From Bryobacterales bacterium (lineage in GTDB: Bacteria > Acidobacteriota > Terriglobia > Bryobacterales > Bryobacteraceae): a DNA stretch of 64,000 bases. The notes under the pieces are model-generated. The model saw only the letters and a program-made list of their open reading frames with translations. It ran no database searches and was not told the origin of the DNA. The stretch is from assembly GCA_016721425.1 (NCBI GenBank), contig JADKID010000038.1, positions 496,001-560,000 on the forward strand, in the 5' to 3' direction. The translations under genes and the position numbers were made by a program. Position 1 is the first letter of the stretch; each line of letters starts with the position of its first letter. Positions 52,589-61,169 of this stretch are shown here, in pieces.

Positions 52589-53525
52589 GGCCACACTCCT
52601 GCAACAGCTCCAGAGTGACAACCCGGATATTGGCCGCAGTCAGCCCGAAGTGCTCGAACAGAAACTCCGTGGAACCGGTGGGCGCGAACACGCCGGGCAC
52701 ACCGAGGATGCGCATCCGCGTCGGATTAAAGGTCACCACAGCTTCGGCCACGGCGCCGCCCATTCCTCCAAACACCGTGTGCTCCTCGATAGTGACAATC
52801 GGCCCGGCCGCCGCCGCCGCGGCAATGGCTTCGCGGTCCAGCGGGCGCACCGTAGGCAGATTGATCACGCTCGCGTGCACACCGTCGGCCAGCAGGAGTT
52901 CAGCGGCCTCCAGGGCGCGGCACACCATCGTGCCGTTGGCGATCAACGTGACATCCGAGCCCTGCCTGAGCCGGACGGCCCGCCCGATCTGGAATTCGTA
53001 ATCCGCGGCGTTCACTGCCGGCACAGGCATACGGCTCAGGCGGAGGAACACCGGCCCGTCCAATGCGGCGGCAGCGCGGAGTGCCCCGGCAGTCTCGGCC
53101 GGGTCCGAAGGAACAATCACGGTCATGTTGGCGATCGCCCTGGTCCAGGCGATGTCTTCAATGGAGTGATGCGTCGGCCCCAATTCCCCATAGGCCATGC
53201 CGCTGGAGATGCCGCACAGCTTGACATTGGAGCGGCTGTAGCCGAGATCCACCTTCACCTGCTCCAGCGCGCGCCCGGTGATGAAACACGAGGCGCCGCA
53301 AACGAACGGCATCAGGCCGCCGTTGGCCAGCCCGGCAGCCACGCCAACCATGTTCTGCTCTGCGATGCCGACGTTCACCAGCCGCTCCGGAAAGCGCTTC
53401 TTAAACTCCTTCAGGTTGGAGGAGCCCACCGAATCGTTGCACACCGCCACCACTCGTGGATCGGCCTCGGCCAGCGCGACCAGCGCCTCGGCGAAGGCCA
53501 CCCGGCAATCAAAACGGTCTGTCAT
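52581..53525 (-). CDS. Transketolase, C-terminal subunit (pyrimidine-binding half)
   Basis: The 314-aa protein equals the Pyr and C-terminal domains of transketolase. The catalytic Glu that activates thiamine diphosphate is in NVGIAEQNMVG, followed by FITGRALEQVK, TVIVPSDPAETAGAL and a nucleotide-type C domain (TIEEHTVFGGMG). It is encoded as a separate subunit downstream of the N-terminal half, with which it overlaps by four bases, so the two must form one enzyme. Split transketolases occur in peripheral sugar pathways, such as some branched pentose routes, as well as in archaea. Here it would cleave or transfer two-carbon units from the kinase product. Confidence 0.92.
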   Translation of the reverse strand: MTDRFDCRVAFAEALVALAEADPRVVAVCNDSVGSSNLKEFKKRFPERLVNVGIAEQNMVGVAAGLANGGLMPFVCGASCFITGRALEQVKVDLGYSRSNVKLCGISSGMAYGELGPTHHSIEDIAWTRAIANMTVIVPSDPAETAGALRAAAALDGPVFLRLSRMPVPAVNAADYEFQIGRAVRLRQGSDVTLIANGTMVCRALEAAELLLADGVHASVINLPTVRPLDREAIAAAAAAGPIVTIEEHTVFGGMGGAVAEAVVTFNPTRMRILGVPGVFAPTGSTEFLFEHFGLTAANIRVVTLELLQECGRV

Positions 53526-54364
53526 CGCTCTTCGCCTCCGCCCAGTTCCACCAGCGCCGCGGCCAGTTCAGCGTCGGTGGGCACCCGGTGATGCCACTCC
53601 ACTCGATCCTCCATGAACGATACGCCGCGCCCCTTGTGCGTGTTGGCGATGACGCAGTTGGGGCGCCCGGTCTCAAAGGGGATACCGCCCAAGGTCTGCG
53701 CCAGCACCCCCAGATCGTGCCCGTCGATCTCGCGGGTGCTCCAGCCGAAGGCTCGCCATCGATCCGCCAGCGGATCCAGATGCATGGTCTCTTCCGTGCC
53801 GGCGCCCTGCTGCAACCGGTTGCGGTCCACGATCACCGTCAGATTGTCCAGACCAAACTGGCTGCCTGCCATGGCCGCCTCCCAGTTGCTGCCCTCCTGC
53901 AATTCACCGTCGCCCACCAGCACAAACGTGCGCCAACCGCCGCCGGTGATCTTCGCCGCTTTCGCCACGCCAACGCCAATCGGCAGCCCGTGGCCCAGTG
54001 GCCCGGTGTTGGCTTCCACGCCCGGCAATTTGTTGCGGTCGGGGTGGCCGTTCAGCAGCGAGAGCGGTCCCATGTACTCCGAGAGCTTTTCCCGTCCAAA
54101 GTAGCCGGCCTCCGCCAGCGTGGCATACAGCGAGGCCGAGCAATGCCCCTTGCTCAGGATGAAGCGGTCGCGCTCCGGCCAGCGTGGATTGGCTGGATCC
54201 AACCTCATCACGTGAAAGTACAGCGTGGCCAGGATGTCCGCGGCAGATAGATCTCCCCCAGGATGCCCAAGCCGGGCCGCATGCACCATCCCCAACGCAG
54301 TGCGCCGGATCGTTCGCGCTCTCAACTGCAAGGCTGCGATATTGGCAGCGGGAAGTTCAGTCAT
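53522..54364 (-). CDS. Transketolase, N-terminal subunit (diphosphate-binding half)
   Basis: The 280-aa protein equals the PP domain of transketolase. The thiamine diphosphate/magnesium motif GDGELQEGSNWEAAM is intact, with GHPGGDLSAADILATLY and LSKGHCSASLYATLA before it. It is the first gene of the eight-gene sugar operon. The ATG at 54364 is preceded by a promoter-like CATAAT box inside a 12-bp palindrome. With its C-terminal partner it forms the full enzyme. This half alone would be inactive. Confidence 0.92.
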   Translation of the reverse strand: MTELPAANIAALQLRARTIRRTALGMVHAARLGHPGGDLSAADILATLYFHVMRLDPANPRWPERDRFILSKGHCSASLYATLAEAGYFGREKLSEYMGPLSLLNGHPDRNKLPGVEANTGPLGHGLPIGVGVAKAAKITGGGWRTFVLVGDGELQEGSNWEAAMAGSQFGLDNLTVIVDRNRLQQGAGTEETMHLDPLADRWRAFGWSTREIDGHDLGVLAQTLGGIPFETGRPNCVIANTHKGRGVSFMEDRVEWHHRVPTDAELAAALVELGGGEER

Positions 54365-54375
54365 AGGGCCTCATT

Positions 54376-54387
54376 GCATAATTATGC
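54376..54387 (-). promoter_or_regulatory. Palindromic operator candidate overlapping the sugar-operon promoter
   Basis: GCATAATTATGC is a perfect 12-bp palindrome starting 12 bases before the first start codon. On the minus strand it contains CATAAT (5/6 match to a -10 box), with GTGATA 18 bases upstream as a weak -35 box. A regulator bound here would block RNA polymerase. SorC/DeoR-type proteins use such AT-rich palindromes. Confidence 0.6.
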
Positions 54388-54492
54388 GGATTAGAAAAGT
54401 AATGCTATCACGCCTTGTTTCGCCGGTCAACCGCGCTCCAGTCTGCCGGAATCATATTCTGCGAGACTCGTGAGAAAGTGCCAGGGGTAACC

Positions 54493-54872
54493 ATGCACCT
54501 TCACCCAGCCCGGATCATTACACTCGCCGCCGTATTGGCGCTTCCTTGTTCTTCTCCTTTGCCCAGGGAGACGGCGGACCGGATCACTATCAGGTTCGCG
54601 GCATCTCCAAAGGGGGCTATCTCACTTTGCGCGCCAAGCCGGATCAGCACAGCCCGGCGCTGGCCCGCATCCCCGCCAGCGCTCAGTGCCTCCGCAACCT
54701 CGGCTGCAAGGGCGGCCTCACGATGGAGGAGTTTACAACTCTCTCCGAAGCGGAGAAGAAGAAGCGCGCGGCGGCCAATCCCCGCTGGTGCAAGGTCGAA
54801 TACCTTGGCAAGACGGGCTGGCTGCTCGGGCAGTACCTGGCTGAGGGAGCCTGTCTCGCGCCGCCGCAATGA
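54493..54872 (+). pseudogene. Small exported SH3-like protein with a -1 frameshift
   Basis: A start with AGGGG six bases upstream gives a signal peptide in one frame (MHLHPARIITLAAVLALP). The mature part is in another frame from about 54546: LFFSFAQGDGGPDHYQVRG, then GGYLTLRAKPDQHSPALARIP and WCKVEYLGKTGWLLGQYL. This is a single bacterial SH3-like domain as found in exported proteins with the pattern L-x-R-x-x-P. The frames are joined if one base is restored around 54541-54548 (ALP-LFFSFAQ). The gene is otherwise intact and ends at 54872. It stands alone, divergent from the sugar operon. Either an assembly deletion or a recent mutation. Confidence 0.68.
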
Positions 54873-55041
54873 GCTAGGCCGCCGGCAAATCGAAGCACGG
54901 CCGCGCATTGCCGGCCGCTGTCCCTCTACGCGAATTACCTGCCCCGTCCGGGTGGTAAGCTACTGACGTACGAGCGGGTCTTGTGTGCCGGGCAACCGGT
55001 CCGGGCGCCTGTCTCCCGCCTACCGTCTGGACTCTAGACCA

Positions 55042-56361
55042 ATGCCATCCATCAAACAACTTCTGGGCGCGGTCACGTTCGCCGCTGCCACCGCCTGGTC
55101 CCAGCAGTATGACTTGCTGCTCAAAGGCGGCCACGTCATCGACGCGAAGAATCGTATCAGTGCCGTCCGTGATGTCGCCATCAAAGACGGCAAAATCGCA
55201 GCCGTGGCGGCGGACATTCCGGCCACGGAATCGGTCAAGACCGTCAATGCCGTGGGGCTCTACGTCACCCCGGGGCTCATCGACATTCACGTTCACGTCT
55301 ACGCGGGCACCGGCGAAAAGGCCTCCTACGCCGGCGACCTCAGCCTCTATCCCGATGGCTTCACCCTGCGCAACGGCGTCACTACCATCGCCGATGCCGG
55401 CAGTTCCGGCTGGCGCAACTTCGAGGATTTTCAGGATCGCGTCATCAACCGCTCGCGCACGCGCGTTCTGGCGTTCCTGAATATCGTCGGCCACGGTATG
55501 CGCGGCGGGCGCTACGAGCAGGACCTCAACGACATGGAGGCCAAGCCCACCGCGGAGATGGCGCTCAAGCACAAGGACGTCATCGTCGGCGTAAAGAGCG
55601 CGCACTACACCGGCCCCGAGTGGGCGCCCTATGAACACGCCGTGGAGGCCGGCAAAATCGCTTCCATTCCCGTCATGATCGACTACGGCAGCAATCGGCC
55701 GGAGCGGACGCTCTATGATCTGGTCACGAAGGTGCTCCGTCCGGGCGACATCTACACCCACTGTTTTTCCGGCCTGCGCGACGAGCAGGATCCCTCCGGC
55801 GGTCCCAGCAAAGCGCTGATCGACGGGCGCAAGCGCGGCGTTATCTTCGACGCCGGCCATGGCGGAGGCAGCTTCTCCTGGCGCGTAGCAGCGCCCATCG
55901 TCAAGTCCGGTTTCCTTCCGGACTCCATCTCCACCGATCTCCACGTCGGCAGCATGAATACGGGCATGAAGGACATGCTCAACGTGATGGACAAATTCCT
56001 GGCCCTGGGGATGTCTCTTGACGCTGTGATCGCTAAGTCCACGTGGGCGCCCGCCCGGGAGATTCAACGGGAAGAGCTGGGCCACCTCTCCGTGGGCGCG
56101 ACGGCCGATGTCGCTGTCCTGCGGCTCCGCAACGGCGCGTTTGGATTTGTGGACATGCATGGCGCCCGCATGGATGGCACGCAGAAGCTGGATTGTGAGC
56201 TTACCGTTCGCGCCGGCAAAGTCCTCTACGATCTGAACGGTCTCACCCGCGAGCGCTGGGACAAACTGCCCGCAGGCTACGGCCCCCAGGGCGATCCGCG
56301 CTGGGATGGCTATAGCCGCGCGCCGCGCCGTCCCGCCGCCCCCAAAACTCAGGAGAAATAA
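55042..56361 (+). CDS. Exported amidohydrolase/deacetylase (EF_0837/AHA_3915-like)
   Basis: The 439-aa protein has a signal peptide (MPSIKQLLGAVTFAAATAWSQ) and a metal-dependent amidohydrolase barrel: PGLIDIHVHVYAG (His83, His85), VVGVKSAHY (likely carboxylated Lys), THCFSG (His), and DLHVGS. The start is the ATG at 55042, as the frame's earlier ATG at 54985 would place the leader inside the protein. The family is often paired with a SelA-like PLP enzyme, as here (stop and next start are one base apart). In characterised or predicted cases both act on amino sugars or amino-sugar acids. Export of both enzymes is unusual and suggests a periplasmic pathway. Confidence 0.84.
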   Translation: MPSIKQLLGAVTFAAATAWSQQYDLLLKGGHVIDAKNRISAVRDVAIKDGKIAAVAADIPATESVKTVNAVGLYVTPGLIDIHVHVYAGTGEKASYAGDLSLYPDGFTLRNGVTTIADAGSSGWRNFEDFQDRVINRSRTRVLAFLNIVGHGMRGGRYEQDLNDMEAKPTAEMALKHKDVIVGVKSAHYTGPEWAPYEHAVEAGKIASIPVMIDYGSNRPERTLYDLVTKVLRPGDIYTHCFSGLRDEQDPSGGPSKALIDGRKRGVIFDAGHGGGSFSWRVAAPIVKSGFLPDSISTDLHVGSMNTGMKDMLNVMDKFLALGMSLDAVIAKSTWAPAREIQREELGHLSVGATADVAVLRLRNGAFGFVDMHGARMDGTQKLDCELTVRAGKVLYDLNGLTRERWDKLPAGYGPQGDPRWDGYSRAPRRPAAPKTQEK

Positions 56362-56362
56362 G

Positions 56363-57961
56363 ATGCTCTGGAACAACTGGAAACAATCCCGGCGGGAGCT
56401 GTTCCGCACCGGTTCGCTCCTGGCGGCCGTGCAGACGCTGGGCGGCAAACTGGCCGCAGCCCCCATGGAACTCACCGCCCGCCTGTATGAGTCCATCGGC
56501 GTCAAGCCGATCATCAACTCGCGCGGCACGTTTACCATCATCACCGGCTCGCAGTCGCTGCCCGAAGTGAAGAAGGCCATGGACGAGGCCTCGCGCCACT
56601 ACCCGCAGATGGATGAGTTGATGGATGGAGTCGGCAAGCGGCTTGCCGAGATCACAGGCGCCGAGTGGGGCATCGTCACCAATGGTTGCTGCGCTGCCAT
56701 CGCTCACTGCACGTGTGCCGCCATCGCCGGCAACAACCCCGAGCGCATGCAGCAACTGCCCGATCTCACCGGGCTCAAGAACGAAGTCATCATCCCGGCC
56801 TACTCGCGCAACGTGTATGACCACGCGGTGCGCATGGTGGGCGTGAAGATCGTCGAGGTGAAGGACCCCGGCGCCCTGGAGGCTGCCTTCAATGAGCGCA
56901 CCGCGATGGTCTACATCCTCGGCGGCCCCGGTGACGACGGCCCTCTGGGCACTCGCATCATGGCGGCGGCGGCCAAACGGCACAACGTACCCGTGCTGGT
57001 GGATGCCGCGGCCGAGATCCTCACCATCAACCCCAACGTCCATCTGGAGCGCGGCGCCACTGCCGTCGCCTATAGCGGCGGCAAGTGCATCCGCGGCCCG
57101 CAGGCTGCGGGCTTGCTGATCGGCGAGAAGGCGTGGCTGCAAGGCGCCTGGGCCAACAGCGCGCCCCACCATGCCTACGGCCGCGCCATGAAAGTGGGCA
57201 AAGAAGAGATCATGGGCATGCTGGCCGCCGTCGAGATGTGGCTCAAGCGGGACCATAAGGCCGAATGGAAAGAGTGGGAAGACCGTCTCGGCCACATCGC
57301 CGATCGCGCGCAGAAGGTCACCGGCGTCACAGCGAAGATCACCCAGCCCAGCCCCGATCTCTCCAACCGTTCGCCGCGCCTCACTCTGCAATGGGAGGGC
57401 GCGGCGCTAGGCATCACCGGCACGGAACTGGCGAAGACCCTGCTCGATAACGAGCCGCGCATCGTCGTTGCCGGCTCCACCGGTACGCGCACGGGCAACA
57501 TGGCCAGCACGCTCTCCATCATTCCCTACCAGATGATGCCCGGCGAGGAGAAGGTCGTGGCCGAGCGCATCTTCGCGTATCTCTCCAAGCCGCCGAAGCC
57601 GGCTGCTCCGGAGCCTGTGCCCACCGGTGCGAACGCCACGGTCTCCGGTCAATGGGAAGTGCGCCTGGAGTTTGGCCGGGGCTCGGCGACTCATACTCTC
57701 TTTCTTGAGCAGGATGGCGCCAAGCTCGCCGGCACGCATCGCGGCGAGTTTTTCTCTGGCGATCTGGCCGGTTCCGTCGCGGCCAACACCCTGCGCTTCC
57801 GCAGTTCCCACCGGGTCCACGGCACGCGACTCGGCTATGACTTCAGCGGCGCCGTCACAGGTGATCAGATGATAGGCACGGTGAACATGGGCGAATACGG
57901 CACCACCGCGTTCACCGCGCAGCGCCATAAGTATCAGGCCGGCGGACGCCGTTCCGGCTAG
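56363..57961 (+). CDS. Tat-exported SelA-like PLP-dependent enzyme with extra C-terminal domain
   Basis: The 532-aa product starts with a Tat-type leader (KQSRRELFRTGSLLAAVQTLGG), then a SelA/DgaE-like fold-type I PLP enzyme: LVDAAAEIL (Asp214) and the cofactor Lys241 in YSGGKCIRGPQAAG. The last ~110 residues (from about 425) are a separate beta domain (VSGQWEVRLEFGRG). The family includes D-glucosaminate-6-phosphate ammonia-lyase. AGGAG lies eight bases before the ATG at 56363, which is two bases after the amidohydrolase stop codon, so they are co-transcribed. Export of a PLP enzyme through Tat is plausible because Tat moves folded cofactor proteins. Its 3' end overlaps the convergent TolB-like gene by 50 bases. 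Confidence 0.85.
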   Translation: MLWNNWKQSRRELFRTGSLLAAVQTLGGKLAAAPMELTARLYESIGVKPIINSRGTFTIITGSQSLPEVKKAMDEASRHYPQMDELMDGVGKRLAEITGAEWGIVTNGCCAAIAHCTCAAIAGNNPERMQQLPDLTGLKNEVIIPAYSRNVYDHAVRMVGVKIVEVKDPGALEAAFNERTAMVYILGGPGDDGPLGTRIMAAAAKRHNVPVLVDAAAEILTINPNVHLERGATAVAYSGGKCIRGPQAAGLLIGEKAWLQGAWANSAPHHAYGRAMKVGKEEIMGMLAAVEMWLKRDHKAEWKEWEDRLGHIADRAQKVTGVTAKITQPSPDLSNRSPRLTLQWEGAALGITGTELAKTLLDNEPRIVVAGSTGTRTGNMASTLSIIPYQMMPGEEKVVAERIFAYLSKPPKPAAPEPVPTGANATVSGQWEVRLEFGRGSATHTLFLEQDGAKLAGTHRGEFFSGDLAGSVAANTLRFRSSHRVHGTRLGYDFSGAVTGDQMIGTVNMGEYGTTAFTAQRHKYQAGGRRSG

Positions 57962-59438
57962 GCACGAACTGATAGCTCACAAACGCCAGCTTGCGCCCAT
58001 CCGGCGACCACGAGGGCACGTTGATTGTGCCCTGTCCTCCAAACAGCTTCGCCAACACCGTGATCCTGCGCGTCCCCAGCGCCATCACCCGCAGCATCAC
58101 GTCCTTGTCTTCCGGGTGCCCGCTCACACCTTTTTCGTAGGTGAGAAACACCATCCGCTGCCCGTCCGGTGAAACGTGCGCAAACCAGTTGTTGTATCCA
58201 TCGTCCGGCGTCACCTGCTCCTGCTCACTCCCATCCGGCTTCATCCGCCAGATCTGCATCAGCCCGCTACGAATCGAGTTGAAGTAAATATACGAGCCGT
58301 CCGGTGAGTATTCCGGACCGTCATCCAGCCCCTCCGCCGTGGTCAACCGCGTCTCCTCACCGCCCGCCACCGGGATGGCGTAGATATCGAAGTTGCCGCC
58401 TCGCTCACCGCAATACGCCAGCGTCTTTCCATCCGGCGACCAGCCGTGGAAATACGACGGCGCCTTGTCCGTCACCTGGCGTGGCGTCCCGCCGCCAATC
58501 GGTACGACGTAGATGATGGATCGCCGCTGCTCCTGCGATTGATCGCTGATGGCCATCATCGTGCCGTCCGGCGAGATGGCGTGATCGTTGTTTAGCCGTG
58601 TGGCGAATCCCGTATCGATCGTCACGGGCTTGCCGCCATCGGCCGGAATCCTGTGCAACCGCCCGCCCCCGTTGAAGTAGAGCTGGTTGTCGCTGCTCCA
58701 GTTGGGCGCTTCCATCCGGCCCTCCGCCACATGAACCACGCGCCGGTCGGTGGATGCCACCGTGATGGTCTCCAGTACGCTATGGAGCATCTGCGGTTCC
58801 CGCACGGCCGGCGGTGGCGTGATCTCCACGTTGCGGAATACCGCCGTTTCCACGGCGTCTTTGTTATGGGCGCTCACACCGATCCCGATGTAAAACGGAT
58901 CCTTCAACTCCACCTTCATCGTGCCGCCCGCCAGGCGCAGTTCCTCGCCTTCGCCCGCCAGCGACAGGTAGAAATACGCGCCGGATTTCGTGATCCAGAC
59001 GCGTTTCGGCGCGGATACGTTGGACTGTATCTCGTGCGTGGCCCCGCCATTCTCATCGCGCGATTGCAGCGATACCAACCCGCTGCCGTGCACCGCCGCG
59101 TCCGCATAAGCGGAGTCTTCCTCCAGGCCCTGGCGCAGCATGAGAACCGCCTTTTTGTGCGGGTCTCCGCCCGTCGCCGGGAACGTGATCTCTGCCGACA
59201 ACGACACGTCGCCGGAGACCTTCTTCCAAACATAGTGGAATGCGTCCGCCGTGCCCCAGATATTGGCCCCGCTGGCCGAAATGCGGTAGGTCTTCAAGGC
59301 CGGATCAAATTCCAACGTCCCCGGATGTTGCGCGCTGCCGACATCCCCGTGGCCTTCGAAGATCCCGGTCTGCGCCGTCATCGCCGACGACGCCAGCAGC
59401 GCCGCGCCCGCCACCCAACTCAGCCATCGAATCTCCAT
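57912..59438 (-). CDS. TolB-like PD40 beta-propeller protein with N-terminal lectin-like domain
   Basis: The ~508-aa product has a signal peptide (MEIRWLSWVAGAALLASSAMTA), an N-terminal beta-sandwich region (about residues 25-200, DUF1349/concanavalin-like: YVWKKVSGDVSLSAEITFP, RQGLEEDSAYADAAVHG), and a C-terminal propeller made of PD40 repeats (SPDGTMMAISDQ, SPDGKTLAYCGE, SPDGSYIYFNSI, SPDGQRMVFLTY, SPDGRKLAFVSY). Such proteins bind carbohydrate or protein outside the cytoplasm. AGGAGG six to seven bases before the ATG at 59438 fixes the start; the frame to 59468 is longer but unsupported. The 3' end overlaps the PLP enzyme gene by 50 bases in convergent orientation. Confidence 0.82.
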   Translation of the reverse strand: MEIRWLSWVAGAALLASSAMTAQTGIFEGHGDVGSAQHPGTLEFDPALKTYRISASGANIWGTADAFHYVWKKVSGDVSLSAEITFPATGGDPHKKAVLMLRQGLEEDSAYADAAVHGSGLVSLQSRDENGGATHEIQSNVSAPKRVWITKSGAYFYLSLAGEGEELRLAGGTMKVELKDPFYIGIGVSAHNKDAVETAVFRNVEITPPPAVREPQMLHSVLETITVASTDRRVVHVAEGRMEAPNWSSDNQLYFNGGGRLHRIPADGGKPVTIDTGFATRLNNDHAISPDGTMMAISDQSQEQRRSIIYVVPIGGGTPRQVTDKAPSYFHGWSPDGKTLAYCGERGGNFDIYAIPVAGGEETRLTTAEGLDDGPEYSPDGSYIYFNSIRSGLMQIWRMKPDGSEQEQVTPDDGYNNWFAHVSPDGQRMVFLTYEKGVSGHPEDKDVMLRVMALGTRRITVLAKLFGGQGTINVPSWSPDGRKLAFVSYQFVPSRNGVRRPDTYGAAR

Positions 59439-59522
59439 GCAAAGCCTCCTGCTGGCCGCCGCTCCCATTATGCAGAAGGCGGAGCCCGGCCTTCACCGGG
59501 CTCCCTTCTTCAGCCCGGTCGC

Positions 59523-59702
59523 CTACCCCTCCCGGCTCCACGCCCGGATGGATGCGATCTCGGCCTCATTGATGTGGAGGAACTCCAGAAACTTCTGGTG
59601 ATCCTCCGGCGCCATCCGCTCGAAGCTGGTGTGCAGTGCATGCATCTGCGCCTCCGTCACTCCGACGGCTTTCAGGATGGAAACGAACGTGTCTTTGTTC
59701 AT
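59523..59702 (-). CDS. 59-aa conserved-looking small protein
   Basis: This short frame reads MNKDTFVSILKAVGVTEAQM, then HALHTSFERMAPEDHQKFLE and FLHINEAEIASIRAWSREG, with a TAG at 59523-59525. AGGAG lies six bases before the ATG at 59702. The all-helical composition (two or three helices, many E, H and R) and the ending IxxIRAWSR resemble small proteins often seen beside MerR-type or unknown genes, but I can name no function. It lies 56 bp after the transporter gene on the same strand and may be co-transcribed. Confidence 0.7.
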   Translation of the reverse strand: MNKDTFVSILKAVGVTEAQMHALHTSFERMAPEDHQKFLEFLHINEAEIASIRAWSREG

Positions 59703-59758
59703 GATGAACTCCTCAACCCATCCTCAACTGTGAATCGATAGACGGGTCAAGAGAATTC

Positions 59759-61042
59759 TCACGATGCTGTTTTGGCTGCGTCTGCCCGCGGCCGCAGCAA
59801 CACCGTCACCACCGCCCCCACCGCCGCCAGCAGCGCCAGCTTCCAGTACACCTCGCGATACCCGCCCGCCAGATCGCCTGCCAGTCGCGCCCGATCCATG
59901 ATGCCGGCAAAGTACCCTGGCACCAGGAAGCCGCAGAGGCCCCAGGCCGAGAACATCAGGCCGTAGTTGGCGCCCACATGCTTCGGACCGTAGTAGTCCG
60001 CCGTGAAGGACGGCATCAATGCCAGATAGCCGCCATAGGCGAACGCAGCCAGGCACAACCCAGCCAGCAGCATCCCAAATCCCGATGCGGAGCGCAGAAA
60101 GCCCAGGCACGCCACGATGGAGGTGGCACACATCGCCAGCGCCGCCGCCTTGCGCCCAAAGCGGTCCGAAACGCTGCCCCACGCCAATCGCCCCACGCCG
60201 TTGAAGATGCTCATCACGCCCAGCGCCGCTCCGGCCGAAAGCAGCGCGCTCGCGCTCGCCATCTCTTTCAACAACGGCGTCGCCTCTCCGATCGCCGTCA
60301 ACCCCACCGACGTGCCCAGGAAGTACACCAGCCACAACGCGTAAAACTGGCTCGTCCCCAGCATCTGCATCGGCGTCATCTCACCGGCGCCAACTCGTCC
60401 CGGCGGCGGAGTCCATCCCTCGGGCCTCCATCCAGGCGGCGGCACTTTGTAGAACTGCGCCGCGCCAATTACGCCCACGTAGAAGATCCCGGCCAGGATC
60501 AGAAACGTGCGCGGCAGTGTGACTCCCAGTTGCGCCGGGTCCTTGCCGATCAGGTATTCCAGCAGCGGCCCAAATAGCAGCGGCCCCACGCCGAAACCCA
60601 TCACCGCCAGGCCCACGATCATGCCTCGCCGGTCCGGGAACCACTTGATGCACGTCGCAATCGGCGTCACGTACGCAAAGCCCACGCCCACTCCGGCAAA
60701 GACACCGTATGCCAGCACCAGGCCACCCACCGTATCGCCGATCCACGCCGCCAGCAGGCAGCCTGTGCCCAGCAGAAATCCGCCCACCGATGCCACCAGG
60801 CGCGGCCCCTTGCGATCCTGCCAGAAGCCCGCCACAATCATGCCCGCCGCAAAGGCCAGCATCGAGTAGCGGTACGGCGCGATGGTCTCCGCCTTGGACC
60901 AGCCGTAAAGCTGCGCCAGCGGTCCGCGGAAGATCGACCAGGAGTAGATCACCCCCAGTAACACTTGCATGAAAATGGCGGCGGCTGCGTATCGCACACG
61001 GGGCAGAGGGGGCGATAGAGTCTGATTGGGGGGCATCGCCAT
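59759..61042 (-). CDS. OFA-type major facilitator superfamily transporter
   Basis: The 427-aa membrane protein has about twelve transmembrane helices and the pattern of oxalate/formate antiporter family MFS proteins: YSWSIFRGPLAQLYGWSKAE near the start, AAGMIVAGFWQDRKGPR in loop 2-3, TPIATCIKWFPDRRGMIVGLA in the middle and RLAWGSVSDRFGRKA in the second half. Substrates of this group are small organic acids such as oxalate/formate or pyruvate-like acids, but the direction and substrate are not defined. The start at 61042 (MAMPPNQ) is chosen as the ATG nearest the first helix; no clear ribosome site is visible. NikR is divergent. Confidence 0.85.
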   Translation of the reverse strand: MAMPPNQTLSPPLPRVRYAAAAIFMQVLLGVIYSWSIFRGPLAQLYGWSKAETIAPYRYSMLAFAAGMIVAGFWQDRKGPRLVASVGGFLLGTGCLLAAWIGDTVGGLVLAYGVFAGVGVGFAYVTPIATCIKWFPDRRGMIVGLAVMGFGVGPLLFGPLLEYLIGKDPAQLGVTLPRTFLILAGIFYVGVIGAAQFYKVPPPGWRPEGWTPPPGRVGAGEMTPMQMLGTSQFYALWLVYFLGTSVGLTAIGEATPLLKEMASASALLSAGAALGVMSIFNGVGRLAWGSVSDRFGRKAAALAMCATSIVACLGFLRSASGFGMLLAGLCLAAFAYGGYLALMPSFTADYYGPKHVGANYGLMFSAWGLCGFLVPGYFAGIMDRARLAGDLAGGYREVYWKLALLAAVGAVVTVLLRPRADAAKTAS

Positions 61043-61169
61043 AGGATAGACGAAAGCGGCGGCGGCCACAGCACTCTTTCAGCCCGCCTCTCTCGAGTTC
61101 CTTCCGCATCCCTTCTGCAACGCCGGAACTTCGATCGTCCGTCCCGTTTATGCTACGATCCTGTCCAGC

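Noticed and set aside
54874..56580. 568-codon minus-strand frame opposite the amidohydrolase gene
   Set aside because: The plus strand has metal-binding His motifs and a signal peptide; the minus frame has none.
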